In this document: one piece after another, positions 22,320 through 34,754 of the stretch | Layout of the letters: each line of letters begins with the position of its first letter | Position numbering within the stretch: the stretch's first letter is position 1 | Origin: Maratus speciosus | Taxonomy: Eukaryota > Arthropoda > Arachnida > Araneae > Salticidae | Length of the DNA: 64,000 nt | Assembly (NCBI GenBank): GCA_963932465.1 | Contig: OZ010786.1 | Location: 274,010,411-274,074,410 of the forward strand | Direction of reading: 5' to 3' | The notes under the pieces: generated by a model | Seen by the model: only the letters and a program-made list of their open reading frames with translations | What the model was told of the DNA's origin: nothing | The model's database searches: none | Made by a program: the position numbers and the translations under genes

Positions 22320-23090
22320 ACCATATTTTTGACATACATATAGTCCGTTATCTAGCGTTCGATTTAGTACAGAAGGCAAGTCGTTAGTGCCACCTTTTAG
22401 ATGATTTTTATTGTGTTTATGATAAATGACCATTAGTATTGGCACAAATTCCGAATACGGAAGATTGTAAATAAAAATAATTGCTTTCGCCTACCAAAAA
22501 AAAAAAAAAAAATAAATAAATAAATAAATAAATAAATAAAATAAATTCTGATATCGGAACTTGGTTAGATTGTTTCTCATAATCAAATGAATCATAATTC
22601 ATAAAAATCATCTGAATTTTTTTCGATTGATACCACCTTTTTGAGTTAAGAGCTTGTTTTAACCACAGAAAACGATTTTTCTCGAATTAGCGACCTAGCT
22701 AGATCGATTTTTTGAGCCCGAATTAGTGTAGGCGTCAAGTTTTGTGAAAATCGTTTGAACCATTTTCTATATATATCAACATTTCCAGTTCAGAGTTTGT
22801 TTTAATAGATCAAAACGAATTTTCTCGAATTCGAAACCTAGCTAGATGTGTTTCTCGTGCTGTGCTCGAATGTGTATAGAAAACACGTTTTGTGTAAATT
22901 GTATGAGAATGTTTTGATTTATAGCAAGCAAAAGTTTCAGCTGAGATCTTGATTTACCCTGTAAAAACGAATTTTTTTAAATTCGGGACCTAGCTAGATC
23001 TTTTTCTCATGTTCGATTTAGAATAGGATGCAAGTCTCGTGAAAATCTTCCCAGCCGTTTACGATATCATTCATAATCGGGAAAATTGCT
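22320..23090. repeat. Tandem ~150-bp units with 'CCTAGCTAGAT'
   Basis: Clear units are marked by ACCTAGCTAGAT at about 22690, 22836 and 22988 (spacing 146-152). Each is followed by TTTTTCTC-like and GTGAAAATCGTTTGAACC-like phrases. A further degenerate unit is near 22320-22400. An A-rich (AAAT)n tract at 22497-22540 interrupts the array. Unit length and a 'GTGAAAATCG' phrase resemble the other Helentron-type arrays in this window, but no microsatellite or terminal hairpin was found. Confidence 0.65.
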
Positions 23091-23103
23091 TGTTTATTTA
23101 ATA

Positions 23104-24226
23104 TAGGTGCAGATTCCCAAAATTTTTAAGGAGCCGGTGGCTCCTAAACCCCAAAAATCCAGTCGCTACTTTGGCTCCTAACCAAAATCTAGTGGCCACA
23201 TTGTGAAACAAACTCATAAAACAATAGTGTTCATATGGAAAAAACTTAACAAAAAAAATCTCTGGATTTCAAAATGAAAAATAGTTTAATTAATAAATGC
23301 ACATGTACAACAAAGTACAGATTAATTACATCAAATGTGTATATTTAATTTAATCCTAAAATTCTTGAAACTTTGATATTAAAAAAGTATAATATACATC
23401 TGGAAAAATCAGAAGATAAAGTTAGACAAGATACAATTGAATAACAAAACATGTATAACCTAAGCAGTCATGATAATGGGAGACATTAGGAAAACTTTAT
23501 TTCTTATTTTGATTTTGTCATATAAAAGCATACATATAAAAAAATTAAGAATGTGTAAGATTATTTTGCACTATAAAAATCTCGCACTTGCAGAAAACAT
23601 TTACAGAGCAAGAATATACCTTGCGTTAAATATTTTTTCATGCGAGTTTCTTTTTCTTTTTGTTCTTTTTTCTTCAGAGTTCGGAGTCCTCGCGACTCCA
23701 TGATTCAAAGCCCTTAAATAATCTCCATCGCATCAGGAACTTTGGACTGTCTCGTAAGCAGATCTGCAGTAAAGAAGTATTTACTTCAACTCTGGATTTC
23801 GGACGGAACCTTCGAAGAAATGCTTGCTTTCACTGGTGTCCAAAGGAGAAACTTTTCCGTTAGTGCGCTCATGTGCCGATCTTCGCAACTGCTAAGCTTT
23901 ATAGTGGAGTAGTGGAGAGGACATGTGCAGAATTATATTCAAACATAATGTTCAGGAAGAAAGCAGTGCATCACAGATGCAGTTCACGATGGTAACTGAG
24001 ATCGCAAAAATTCCCTGACTTTTTATTAAGGTCATACTTGATCTCGGCCAGTGAAAATAGCAGGTCCTTTTTTATTTGCAAAAGAAAAAATATATAAAAA
24101 CTCCACGATGGTGATTGGGAACACTGAAAACTGATCTCTGGTGACTAAGGCACTGAAAGTTAGTCGTCACAGCAAAAAATTTAGTAGCCACATGGCGACT
24201 GGCGACCGTAAATCTGCACCTACCTC
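23104..24226. mobile_element. hAT-like non-autonomous element with 8-bp target duplication
   Basis: Left end TAGGTGCAGATT (23104). The right end read on the minus strand is GAGGTAGGTGCAGATT (to 24226). The flanks are identical 8-bp ATTTAATA copies (23096-23103 and 24227-24234). Inside the left end a 'GTGGCTCCTAA'-type phrase repeats, and a related phrase precedes the right end, as in hAT subterminal repeats. No transposase could be read; the frames at 23470-23863 show no recognisable motif. Confidence 0.75.
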
Positions 24227-24234
24227 ATTTAATA

Positions 24235-27200
24235 CATATGCTAATATAAGTATTATTATGGAAGAATATAACTTGAATGTATGATAATGAGAAATCTTTA
24301 ACATGCATAATTAAAGAAACAAACTGTACAAAATAATATTAAAAATAAGATTTTTCAGTCTTCAATTTCAGTTTATTAGCTTCAGTATTTTTCTATATAT
24401 TTCGCTTTCTTTTCTTTTGTAATGTTTACTTTCATTAGTTTATGCTTAATAGAAAAAGTTTTTCTTTTTATAATCTGAAATTAATATCAATCTTTTGACC
24501 ATTTACGATCTGATATCAACAAAGGAATATTAATTGCTATTTTATCAATATTTGCAATATATTTATTAATGAGTATGATACACAAATTTTCTAAATTAAT
24601 CTTTCAAACATTAATGATGAATTTTTTTTACATCCATTATATGTATTCAGATTAATATTGCCATGAATTGAATGATATGGAATATAATTTTTCCACTCTT
24701 TTTTTAACTTAACTTGGTTCTGTATGTAAAGATGGAATGTTGTAATTGATTTTCCCACTCACTTTTTAATATGGTAGAATTCTAAAAATTATGTAGTACA
24801 CAGGTATGTTTCTGATTACAACATTTTAATATTTTTAAAACTTGATTATGAATTAATAAATTAATTTTCACTTATTGTCGGACACAGATGATAATTTGCC
24901 AAATATTCTTTTTGGTTACAATAATAATTTAGTTAATTATGTGAAACCACACTCGCTGAAATAGGCCATCTAGCTGTAAAATTGCAAAAATGAAATATTT
25001 TAAACACTAAAAAGTAGAAAATAAAATATAAATAATAAATAAAGAGTGTAATAATTTTTAATTCACTAGTTCAAATTTTCTACTAAGCATAAATCAAAAC
25101 AATAAAGGGAAAATAATTTAGAAATCCTGAATAGATAGTTCAAATAATGCTTAAATAGTTTAAAAATAATTAAATACCTTAAAAATATGTGAACACCCTC
25201 TGTTTATTTGAATAAAAGGTGCTTAGGTTTGGCTGCTACTTTTGAAAATATCCAGAATGTTCCTAATTATTGCTGACCAATAGCTAATAACTAAACTGCT
25301 TTATTACTCCTAACTGATTTTTGTTCTTCATATCTTAGAAGTCATTTAAATCAAAGTAGCTATTTTTGTAAATGTCACAAATTTTAAATTGTTATAAGAT
25401 CCCTGTGTCTTATAAGTTATATTTAGAAAACATTTTCCATCTCCTAATAAGCAAAAAAACATTGCTTAATTTAAATTTATTAAATCATGATTCCTTGACT
25501 TCTCAGCATTGCCTGTCCCTATTTTTCTACTGGAAACTGCAGAAAATTCCTAAATTTCTAACAATCACTTTGTTTTTGTTCATACAAAATTTTGTTCAGG
25601 ACCACATAAAATTTTAAATTTTGTAACTTTTTTCTAAAATAAACGATATAGGATTTTGGTTAATAAGAAGGACATATATATTTTATAACTGATTTTGTCT
25701 TGGTGACAATATATTTTTAATGAAATTTCTAGTCTTTCAAGTACACTACAAGAAGCATCATGAAGGATGAAAACATATGATAAAATTTAATAAAAAGCTT
25801 GAAATTCTTCGAAAGAAAAAAAAAGGCACATATAAAAGAAAGACTATAAAAGTTTCATTACTTCGGAAACTTGAAAAAATATCAAATTTGTAGAAGATGA
25901 CAATTTTTTCGACTAGCCCAGGAAAATATTTTTTAAAATGGTGTAACCAATTAAAAAAAAGAGGTTACTGAATTCTGAACATTTAAAACCAAAATATAGT
26001 CAACTTGCACAGAGAAATAAATTACAGCATTTTCTCGGGCAGATTACTGGGATATTGAAAAAGTAGTGCTTGCATGGAAAACAGCTGAACTATTATTCAC
26101 ATTTAATGACAATTTTAATTGATGATTATCACAGTTTTTTGTCAAATGTTTCAATTTTTATTTTAAAAAACAATGCACTTTTTGAAAGTATTCAAACAGC
26201 TAAAAATATTGTCAGATTAATTACTATAAGTTGATCAGAAATGGAAAAGAGTTTTTCAAAGATAAACATAAAAAATGTTCAGCAATGGCGTCTTTGTTGA
26301 CAAAACCTATTATAAAATATCAGCATAAAAAATCCTGAAGTCAAACATCTACCATTCACAAGAGCCAATTTATCAAGATTATTGCAGATTAACTCTGAGA
26401 AAGTTGCAAGCATTTCTCATCAAAACAAGGATATAAATGAGAATACTCAACATTCAGCAAAATAGTATTCTCACAATATTAGAGACTTTAGCCATTTCTA
26501 GGATATATATCTTAATATATATCATGGTATAATCCGATATTTATTTTCAAAATATCTTGAAGTTTAACATTTTCATTCATTTGATATTTATTTTCAAGAT
26601 ATTGTGTATATTTATGATATTTTCAATCAAAGCAAACGTAAATGAATTTTTTAACTGTTACTGACTGGTTGTCAATCGTCAATTTTGTTTATCATTGTTA
26701 ATTGCCAATCATGTTCAAAATGGTAATTTAATGTACATATAATAAATATGTAACATTGTTACAAATGATAAATAAAGTAAAAGCTAGTTAAAATAATACA
26801 AAACAGTAATTTAGTACATATTTATTAAATACTTAACATCAAATTGACAGCTTTTAGGTATAAACAATATTAACGATGTTATATTTCCAGTGCTTTGTTT
26901 TGCCCACCATAATGAATATAATGTAAATAAATAATATTATATAATGTAAACATACTATATCAACTAATATAACATATTATATCTATCTATATATATGCTA
27001 TATCATATTTATATAGATATGTGTATATATATACTTCAGCTACTGTCTTTAATATAGCAATTATATAATATTAACTATGCAGTTAAAATAAGGACAGAAA
27101 AAAAATAACGGTTACTGTAATAAATGTTTTTTGTCGCAGTGAATATAACCTGGTCTGGATAATATGTAAGTACTAAAAAGTCTTTTCCAAGCTTTAAATT

Positions 27201-28274
27201 TGAAATTGAATTCTTAAATGTAGAACCAATAATAATGTGGAACAATATTTACTTAGAACAGCTACAGGAAGATAAACTGTCTAATTTTGGTAAGTTAATT
27301 ACAGTTTCGTCAGAAAAAAATCTTTACTAGTTTTGGTTCTATTCAATTTAAACTGTACTGGTATTAATTAAAACTGTAGTCTTAACTGGTGGCAATTAAA
27401 ACTGTATTTAAACTGGTTAGGGAAGGAAAAAGCATACAAACTTATATTTATGTTTAAATATTTCAATAAAAACAAATTATTTTGTATTTTAAATTTTGTT
27501 TTTTTGTGAGTGTAAAAACAAATTGTGTCCGTTTTCAATTAGTTGATCTTCAAGTTTGTTATGTAAATTAAAAAAGGAAATTTTTTTTATTAAGTTTTCA
27601 TGTTAAGTGCAATATGTTTTAGTTTCTAATTTATATTTGGCCTGAAAATATTGGATATATATATAAAATATCTGATATATATCAAAATATCGGATATTTT
27701 TTGATATTTTGTAAAGTATCATGACTTTTACGAACCCTGAGATCATTGGAATAGGTTCATTCCTGATCTTGATTTTCTGCTATTTTTGTGTTCTACGTAT
27801 TATATTATGGTGTTATGATGTATTTTCACATAGAAATTTTGATCAGAGTTTCATGATTGTTGAATATTTATTAAATAAATTATGTTGTTTTATCGGGAAA
27901 CATATTTGAGAACATTTTTTTTTCACTATATGAAAAGATCAACATTTTTTAACAGTGTTCTTATAATGTAGGAAAGTGTTTCATAATCTATGTGTGATGC
28001 TTCATTTTCCTTTCATGTTTATATATCAAAAATCAGGCAGAGAGAACCGGTTTTTAAATTATTTGAATCCTACTACTGTTCACACATCATTTTTTGGAGT
28101 GCCTGCACATACTCATTCTGATGTTATACATTGATGATTATGTAACATCTTTTTTTTTTTTGCTTAGTGCAATTTGCAGAGGAATACTAAATTGTTGTTC
28201 AATGCTATATGCAGAGTGATGTTATAAACATGTAGCACTATAGTGAGGGCTGGTCTGTATAAACTTTTTGGTAC
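24235..28274 (+). other. Large intron, AT-rich part
   Basis: About 4 kb of AT-rich sequence with no exon supported. It holds the possible hAT relic at 26215-26430 and ATATAT-rich stretches at 26975-27035 and 27650-27710. Small frames at 25372 and 27721 look like chance. Confidence 0.5.
26215..26430 (+). pseudogene. Possible hAT transposase dimerisation-region relic
   Basis: One frame reads SEMEKSFSKINIKNVQQ, close in shape to the 'sEaERgFSkmn.iK' signature that opens the hAT C-terminal dimerisation region. Sensible sequence then continues in broken frames (PEVKHLPFTRANLSRLL). Stops interrupt every frame. No TIRs or target duplication were found nearby. Low confidence: the match is short. Confidence 0.25.
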
Positions 28275-28785
28275 TACAGTAGAAGATCTTTATAACGCAA
28301 ACCTAAAAACGCAAGGTTGTGCGTTATATAGAATTTTGCGTTATATGGATCACATCATTAAATTCACCTTGTAAACATGGCCAAATATGTCTGAAACACA
28401 TCAAAATACATTAGAATATCTTTATACTGCATTCCTTGTTACCAAAAGTTATCCAAATTATAAATTTTTGCATAATATAGGTCAGACATTGTTAAATTTA
28501 CTTTATAAACATGATCCAAATATAACTGACACAACCATCCCTTGTATTAGACATTTTCAAAAATGTTTATTGTAATAATAGCATTTTTTCAGTAAAAAGG
28601 TCTAAAATTAGAGGGTAAAGTTGAATTAATGTGTCAAATTTAGTCCTCTAGAGAGTAGCAATATTTTACAGTGTGAAAGTGCAGGTGCTTTTTAACTGCA
28701 AAAATCATTGTTTACATCTGAGAAGTTGTGCGTTATATGGAGAATTGCGTTATATAGAATTGCGTTATAAAGATCTTCTACTGTA
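28275..28785. mobile_element. TA-flanked MITE, 26-bp perfect TIRs (Tigger-like)
   Basis: Perfect 26-base inverted ends begin TACAGTAGAAGATCTTTATA and continue ACGCAA, with TA at each boundary. 'GCGTTATAT' recurs in the subterminal regions of both ends. An internal 62-codon frame (28387-28575) has no recognisable motif. A related, more decayed copy begins at 39703. Confidence 0.85.
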
Positions 28786-29526
28786 TTTGTTTTTTGGCAA
28801 TATTGAATGTAGACTTTTTCATCCAAAAAAGATTTCTACAGCTCCAGACAAGAATGGGTTTCTAATAGAAATTTCCCCTTTCAAGCTTTTAACACGCTCT
28901 AGAAAATTCAAGGTCTTCATGAAGTCTCCTGGAACCCTGGTTTCTGAAACAGCAGTGCCAATTTTATATCTGCTTTATTCATGTTGCTATGTTTGTAACT
29001 TGTTTATTTCCTTTTATGAATGACTTTGCAGTAGTGTCATTGTAAAGATTATAAAGAGTAAACCTGATAAATTATTATCATATTTACATTTATTTTTAAT
29101 TTATTTTAGGTGTGTTTTAAAACATAAAGCTTAACAATCTTATGTTTTTAATTAAGTATTCAGGTTAACATTTTGTATGTGAAGCATTCGGGTTGAACAA
29201 GGTACATGCCACATTTTGCATGTTTTAGAAAATCAGTTTTAAAGGTTTTGGTGAAATCCTGAAATCAGATGTTGGTTGTTTGAGGGATGATTTCATAGAA
29301 TAATGGTGTAGCAGGAAATTGTGCGCCATGTCATTACGTGGGGGGGGGGGGGATATTTTTTGTAATAAATTTATTAACGAATGTTTATATATATATAAAA
29401 AAAAAATGTGGCTTATAACAACCTTCATTCAAATTAACATATACAATTTTGGATGCAAAATAGACGTGGTTTATTATAAGTTATGCTTTAATATCAATTA
29501 TTATCAGCTATTTTATATTAAGTTTA
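28786..29526 (+). other. Intron between two MITEs
   Basis: No supported exon. A 116-codon frame (28673-29023) crosses the MITE boundary and so is not conserved coding. A G run lies at 29340-29352. Confidence 0.5.
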
Positions 29527-30289
29527 TACAGTAGACTCCTTCAAATCCGCAAAGCTTGGGACCAGAGGTTGTGCGGATTTCTGGTCATTGATTTGTTTAC
29601 ATTTTTGAAACATTAATTTGATTGGTAGTTAAAAAAGGGAAATTATAATGAATGCTTACAATAAAGTGAAACATTAAAATAAGTAAAATATTAAAATAAT
29701 TTATTAGTTTAAAAGTAAGTAATTATTAAAATAATTGTGTAAAATAAAAATTTAGAAAAATATTAATTTATTAGGGATGAAATCGATTCAATTCGATTCT
29801 AGAAGTCCTATGCTGCCATCTAGTGATAGCAAGGAGAACAGTGTTAATGCTGTTATTAGTATATATAGCTTATTGCACTCACTGTAACTTTTTTCATTAT
29901 TATTTAGAGTCCTGAATGCTTTTCTTATACTGTTTTGTATGTTTAGAAATAAATTTGTTTATAATTTTTAAAAAAAATTCCGCGAAAAATAATTTTAAAA
30001 TAGCGTTCTGGTTCGTGGATTTTTCCATTTCGAACCCTGGAATTTTTGATATATATATGCTAATTTATATCAAAATCAAAAGTAATGTAAATTTATTTAG
30101 TAATAAATCGGCTGTAATAGCCAAAAGAGACTGATTAACAAAAAATTTAGTAAAAAAAACATTGCGGTAGTCGCTGATTTCGGCGCCATTTTGAATTTTG
30201 TTCCTGCAACTTAACTGTAAATTTCATTGTTTACATCTGAAAAAATACGCAGATTTTAGGCGTTCGCGGATTTAAGGGAGTCTACTGTA
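29527..30289. mobile_element. Tigger-like non-autonomous element
   Basis: Inverted ends TACAGTAGACTCCTTCAAAT (left) and TACAGTAGACTCCCTTAAAT (right, minus strand), each followed by a CCGC motif and bounded by TA. The left subterminal region reads CTTGGGACCAGAGGTTGTGC and the right has TTGTTTACATCTGA. Both are shared in diverged form with 1260-1548. No transposase frame. Confidence 0.8.
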
Positions 30290-30509
30290 CTCACAAATCA
30301 ACCGAAACTCTAAACCCCTTGGTTCCAATATAAAACATCTGAGATAAACTGCCTTCTTTCTATTAATCAACTTCAAAAGGTAAGCTGCCATCTCCATTTA
30401 CACATCACATCATCCTGGTCTGCAGTTTTTACAATATTCTGCTCCTGGGATGCTTTAAATTTCTACGTAGAAGCTCTGGCTGACAGCTGGTATGGTATAT
30501 AATATATAG

Positions 30510-31292
30510 TACAGTATATGACCCATTAACCGGAATGCTCTGAAAACCAGAATGCAAAATGATAACTGAAAAATGTTTCATTTCAAAAACGTAAAAACTA
30601 AAGATGTATTTTATGTTGAGCATGGGATACTACAAACAGATATACATTCATCCAAATGTGATATTTGTCGTAATCTGCAATATTTTTTTTATTGTTTGAC
30701 TGAGCTTGAAGTTGTAGACATTAAAATTTCCAAGAAGGGAATTATTACAGATCTGCTTGACTAATCTGAAGGACTTTTATGTTCAGAAGCTCAAATACTG
30801 GATCAAGAGACAGTGGAAGAATGTCTAACTGCATATAACGATACCCGCTAATATACATAATGACAAATGATATGTCTAATGAAGTGAAGATGATGACAAA
30901 CAGAATGAAGTGCGTGAAAAAATTTCAAATGAGCTACTGATATTTATCAACTTATTTGTGGGATGCAGCCAAAAAGCTACTTCCATGAATAGCAGATCAT
31001 GCCTTTATACAGGATACAGGAGCAGTTAGCGAAAGAGATGCTATAAGCAACCAATATTAATAAAAATGTTCCAAAAATCTAAATCAAAGGATTCTACTCT
31101 CAAGTTTTAAAATTAATTTTTATATGTTAATGTAATTTTTATTTGTTATTATGTATTTACATATATTCATATTGTATACATTTCTCATTATTTTGCACAT
31201 TTCTTAATACTTATAGTAAAGTGTTCTGAATTACAGAAAACCCCCTTATCCAGAATATCTGAGGTCCCAAGCATTCTTGATCCTATACTGTA
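30510..31292 (+). mobile_element. Tigger-like element with decayed transposase
   Basis: Left end TACAGTATATGACCC; right end on the minus strand TACAGTATAGGATCAAG; both TA-bounded. The plus-strand interior has a 63-codon frame (30573-30764), then broken frames with acidic helical phrases such as QILDQETVEECLTAYND. These are reminiscent of the tail of pogo/jerky-type transposases. No DDE motif could be identified. The end match is short, so boundaries are moderate. Confidence 0.4.
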
Positions 31293-31341
31293 TATATTTC
31301 TTGGGACCTCACTGCTTGGAACTGAAACTTCGTGTATTTTT

Positions 31342-32240
31342 AGGTGCGTTCGTAATTATATAAATACGTAGCACCTATAGTCGTCGTTCAGTCCGTCCGT
31401 CCGTCCGTCTGTCCGTCCGTCTGTCCGCATGTAACAGAGCAAAAACTACCCAACCGAATGGTCTGAAATTTCAAATATATGATTGTTGCAAAATTTTGTC
31501 GAGCCATTTCAAATTTTATGAAAATCGGATGTATAGTTTAATTACAGGGACAGTCAAAAGTTTTTCTTTACATTACGGCCAATGGGGAAAATTATTGCAA
31601 GTGCATTTTAATGATATTACAGCCTTCCGAATGATCTGAAATTTTAAAGATATAACTGTTGCAAAATTTTGTCGAGCCCTTTCAAATTTTAGGAAAATCG
31701 GATGTATAGTTTAATTACAGGGACAGTCAAAAGTTTTTCCTTACATTACGGCCAATGGGAAAAATTATTGCAAGTGCATTTTAATGATATTAGAGCCTTC
31801 CGAATGATCTGAAATTTTAAAGATATAACTGTTGCAAAATTTTGTCGAGCCCTTTCAAATTTTAGGAAAATCGGATGTATAGTTTAATTACAGGGACAGT
31901 CAAAATTTTTCTTTACATTACGGCCAATGGGAAAAATTGTTGCAAGTGCATTTTAATGATATGAGAGCCTTCCGAATGATCTGAAATTTTAAAGATATAA
32001 CTGTTGCAAAATTTTGTCGAGCCCTTTCAAATTTTAGAAAAATCGGATGTATAGTTTAATTACAGGGATAGTCAAATTTTTTCTTAACATTACGGCCAAT
32101 GGGAAAAATTATTGCAAGTGGATTTTAATGATATTAGAGCCTTCCGAATGATCTGAAATTTTAAAGATATAACTGTTGCAAAATTTTGTCGAGCCCTTGC
32201 AAAAAATAATTATAAAACTAGTTATAGTATGAACGCACCT
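31342..32240. mobile_element. Helentron-like (HINE-type) element with 172-bp tandem units
   Basis: The ends AGGTGCGTTC (31342) and GAACGCACCT (to 32240) are inverted, and the left end itself can fold (AGGTGC with GCACCT at 31371-31376). A GTCC/GTCT microsatellite follows at 31390-31427. Then come five units of about 172 bases, with CCGAATG marks near 31452, 31628, 31801, 31973 and 32145. Each unit carries GAAAATCGGATGTATAGTTT, CAGGGACAGTCAAAAGT and TTACATTACGGCCAATGGGA. The last two phrases are shared with the elements at 13348-15700 and 47860-50478, so the three are related. Noncoding. Confidence 0.8.
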
Positions 32241-33060
32241 CATTTGCCACGTTTGACGAGCAATTTCCAACTTGTTCATTATTCAGATACAAAGTAATTT
32301 CGAGTCTGCCGGAGGCCCCAAGAAACCATATTTGTTGCTGTCTGAAATGATACAAGTATGGGAGCTAGCTCAAATCTCTAAAAGCTCTTGGTACAAGCAT
32401 ATGAGTTTTGTTATGAATTTAAGGTATTTTACAGCAGAGTGCAAACAAGTCAATATAGGTGGGATCTTTGATTTAATTGGATAAGAACTTATATTGATGT
32501 GATTATATTTAAGCTATAAATTCTAAATACTTTTCCACACATCTGATTTTTATTAAATTCAGAGCATGAAATCAAATTAACTAATTATGTTTAGAGTATA
32601 AATTATAATTATGTCAAAATAAATATTTGATGATTACATTTCAGTCATAAATTACAATTAAAGTCAAAATAACTATTACAGTTAAGTCATAAATGCTAAT
32701 TATCTTTTCTTTGTCTGACAGTTATTATTACATTTAGATCATAAATAACAATTACCTTTCTAATTTAGAAATGACTATTGGTGTTGCAGTTGGTTTGTAT
32801 CAAATATCTTTATTATATTAAATCAAATATCTTTATATTGGCTTTGCCCTTTGCTGGAAAATATCCTAAATTCATAACGAAACTCATGCGCTTATATCAA
32901 GAGTTTTTAAAGATTTGAGCTTGCTCTCATACTCGCATCATGTGAGACAGCAATAAATGTGGTTTCTCGGGACCTCCGGCGAAGTTGGGGACCTGATTTA
33001 TTCTTCCCTTTTTTAATATATGATTTTTTTTCTCATAAATCAGGAACAGCTGTTCTGAAA
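32241..33060 (+). other. Intron, no gene seen
   Basis: AT-rich sequence with short dispersed CATAAATNACAATTA-type repeats at 32580-32760. The frame at 32272-32484 (70 codons) has no recognisable motif. Confidence 0.5.
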
Positions 33061-33577
33061 AGCTAGTCCCTATAAAGCCAGGAATGCTCTTCTGAGCAAC
33101 AGAGGTTTACTTTAGCATCTCGCATTTGGTAAAAAGTCATGGGATTTTTTCTTGTCCCGGTATATAAGGGAGTGGGAGTAATTTGGCTTATTCCCAGCAG
33201 GGAGCCTAAGTGTTACAATTGGCAATTTCTTCAACCCTGATTCGTTAAATCTATTTTTAATGATGGGTTTTCTGAGGCGACACAAGTTTTGCCTCAGCCG
33301 GATTGCAACCCTTATTGTAATTTCCGCCTTTGACACTAATTGTATTTTATGATTTAATAAATGTCAGCTAGAGAAAATCCATCATTAAAAATAGATTTAA
33401 CCAGTCAGGGTTGAAGAAGCTTCCCACTTTGACACTTAGGCCCTCTGCTTGTAATAATCCAAATTACTCCCTTAATGTACTAGGACAAGATGAAATCCTG
33501 TGGCTTTTTACTGACTATGAGATGTTAAAGTAAACCTCTGTTGCTCAGAAGACTTTTCTGGTATATAGGGGCTAGCT
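33061..33577. mobile_element. Foldback element, ~210-bp diverged arms
   Basis: Arms at 33061-33273 and 33372-33577 are inverted copies, for example CTTCTGAGCAACAGAGGTTT on the left and its complement on the right. They show many mismatches and small indels, and the loop is about 100 bases. No coding capacity. The arms are clearly older than those of the foldback at 35990. Confidence 0.8.
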
Positions 33578-34657
33578 CCTCGTTCCCAACGAAAATATCT
33601 CAATTGTCTTATCTTTTACATCATCGGACACCCTACATTGCAAAAGGATGAAGCGCGTTCTTTACATATATTGAAGCAATTTTCTTAAATAGGCAACTTT
33701 TTAGATAAAACAGGAATTTAAATAATTTTCTATAGTTAAAGCACGAATTATGACATATTTATGGTGAACCAATAGTGAGATGTTACTTCACTATTTAAAT
33801 ATCTGTGTAGGTTGCCATAACTAAAAAATGCATGCTAAAATACAAAAATTATTATATTGAGTAGTAAATTTCTCATGTCCCACTAAAAATACAGTAACAA
33901 GATTGTAAGCCATAATGGTAATTACTTATAAATACATCCTCTTCTGATCAAGAACTAGAACTACAATCTGTTGGAGAATAATATCTGACTTCAGTGTTGA
34001 ATTCAGGGGTGAGGGACATCTCCCCCCCCCCCCCCCCCCTGAATTCAACAATCGGAAGATTTGAGATTTTGTGTTTTCAGTTGTCAAAAAGTGCAATTTC
34101 CTGGAAATGGTAATTGTCTGTAAATGATATATATAGTTTAATGGAAAAAAATTACTATATTATAAAATGCAAAATAGTATATACACAAATAGGAAGACGC
34201 TTTAATACATACTAATTGTATTTATTAATGTCAGTTTAATGTTTTATTGTTATTCTTTATGTTTAAAAATAAAATGTCATCAGTGTTTTGCTATCTGAAA
34301 AAATGCCTTTCTTATAACAATTAGTATATATTATGCATAAATAAATACATTATAATAACATATTTTGCACATAGTTATAAAAAAATATATGTATAAATGA
34401 CATCATTGCATATCAGTTCATGAATGTTGTCAAACTTGGTAGCAAATACTATTAAGACATTTGACATTTTAGTGCAAAATTGCAGTTGATGTTCCAATAG
34501 TCAAAAAAGTACTTATTAACCTTGCCATTTCTAACACTTATTGGATTTCATACAGTCAGCACTAACTTATGAATATTGATTTTTAATGTTCAGACCAATT
34601 GTAATCTATTTTTATTATTATTTTTATAAAAATATTTTTATATTAATTTCATTTCAG
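33578..34657 (+). other. Intron before the third exon
   Basis: AT-rich sequence containing the small MITE at 33992-34050. It ends in the ATTTCATTTCAG acceptor of the exon at 34658. Confidence 0.6.
33992..34050. mobile_element. Minimal CAGTGTTGAATTCAG-type MITE copy
   Basis: CAGTGTTGAATTCAGGGG at the left faces CCCTGAATTCAACA at the right with only a short spacer, which is mostly a run of about 18 C. It is the shortest of four family members (others at 53168, 53520 and 54489). Confidence 0.7.
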
Positions 34658-34754
34658 CCAAAAGATAATTTGTACAGCAAAGAACCTATGCCTGCGATTC
34701 GGCCCTCCATTCTATCTACTGGAGAAAATGCTCATGAACATCCACTCCGTGAAG
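34658..34754 (+). CDS. Host gene exon: linker after PH domain
   Basis: The acceptor TTTCATTTCAG and donor GAAG|GTAATT bound an exon open in the frame expected after the phase-0 exon ending at 10646. It encodes a Pro/Ser-rich linker that starts PKDNLYSKEPMPAIRP and continues HEHPLRE, ending one base into a codon (phase 1). 'NLYSKEP' offers a Tyr in an accessible acidic context, as in docking proteins, but no kinase-site or SH2 claim can be made. No following exon was identified in the remaining 29 kb. The intron before it is about 24.0 kb and filled with transposons. Confidence 0.6.

Noticed and set aside
23470..23863. Possible hAT transposase or host exon
   Set aside because: No motif is recognisable in either frame, and the region is inside a 1.1-kb non-autonomous element.
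28673..29023. 116-codon frame that looked like a possible host exon
   Set aside because: Its first third is the right TIR of the MITE at 28275-28785, and the remainder shows no domain.
31446..32215. Regular 172-bp repeats considered as a CRISPR-like array or centromeric satellite
   Set aside because: There are no short identical repeats with unique spacers, and only five units lie within inverted transposon ends.
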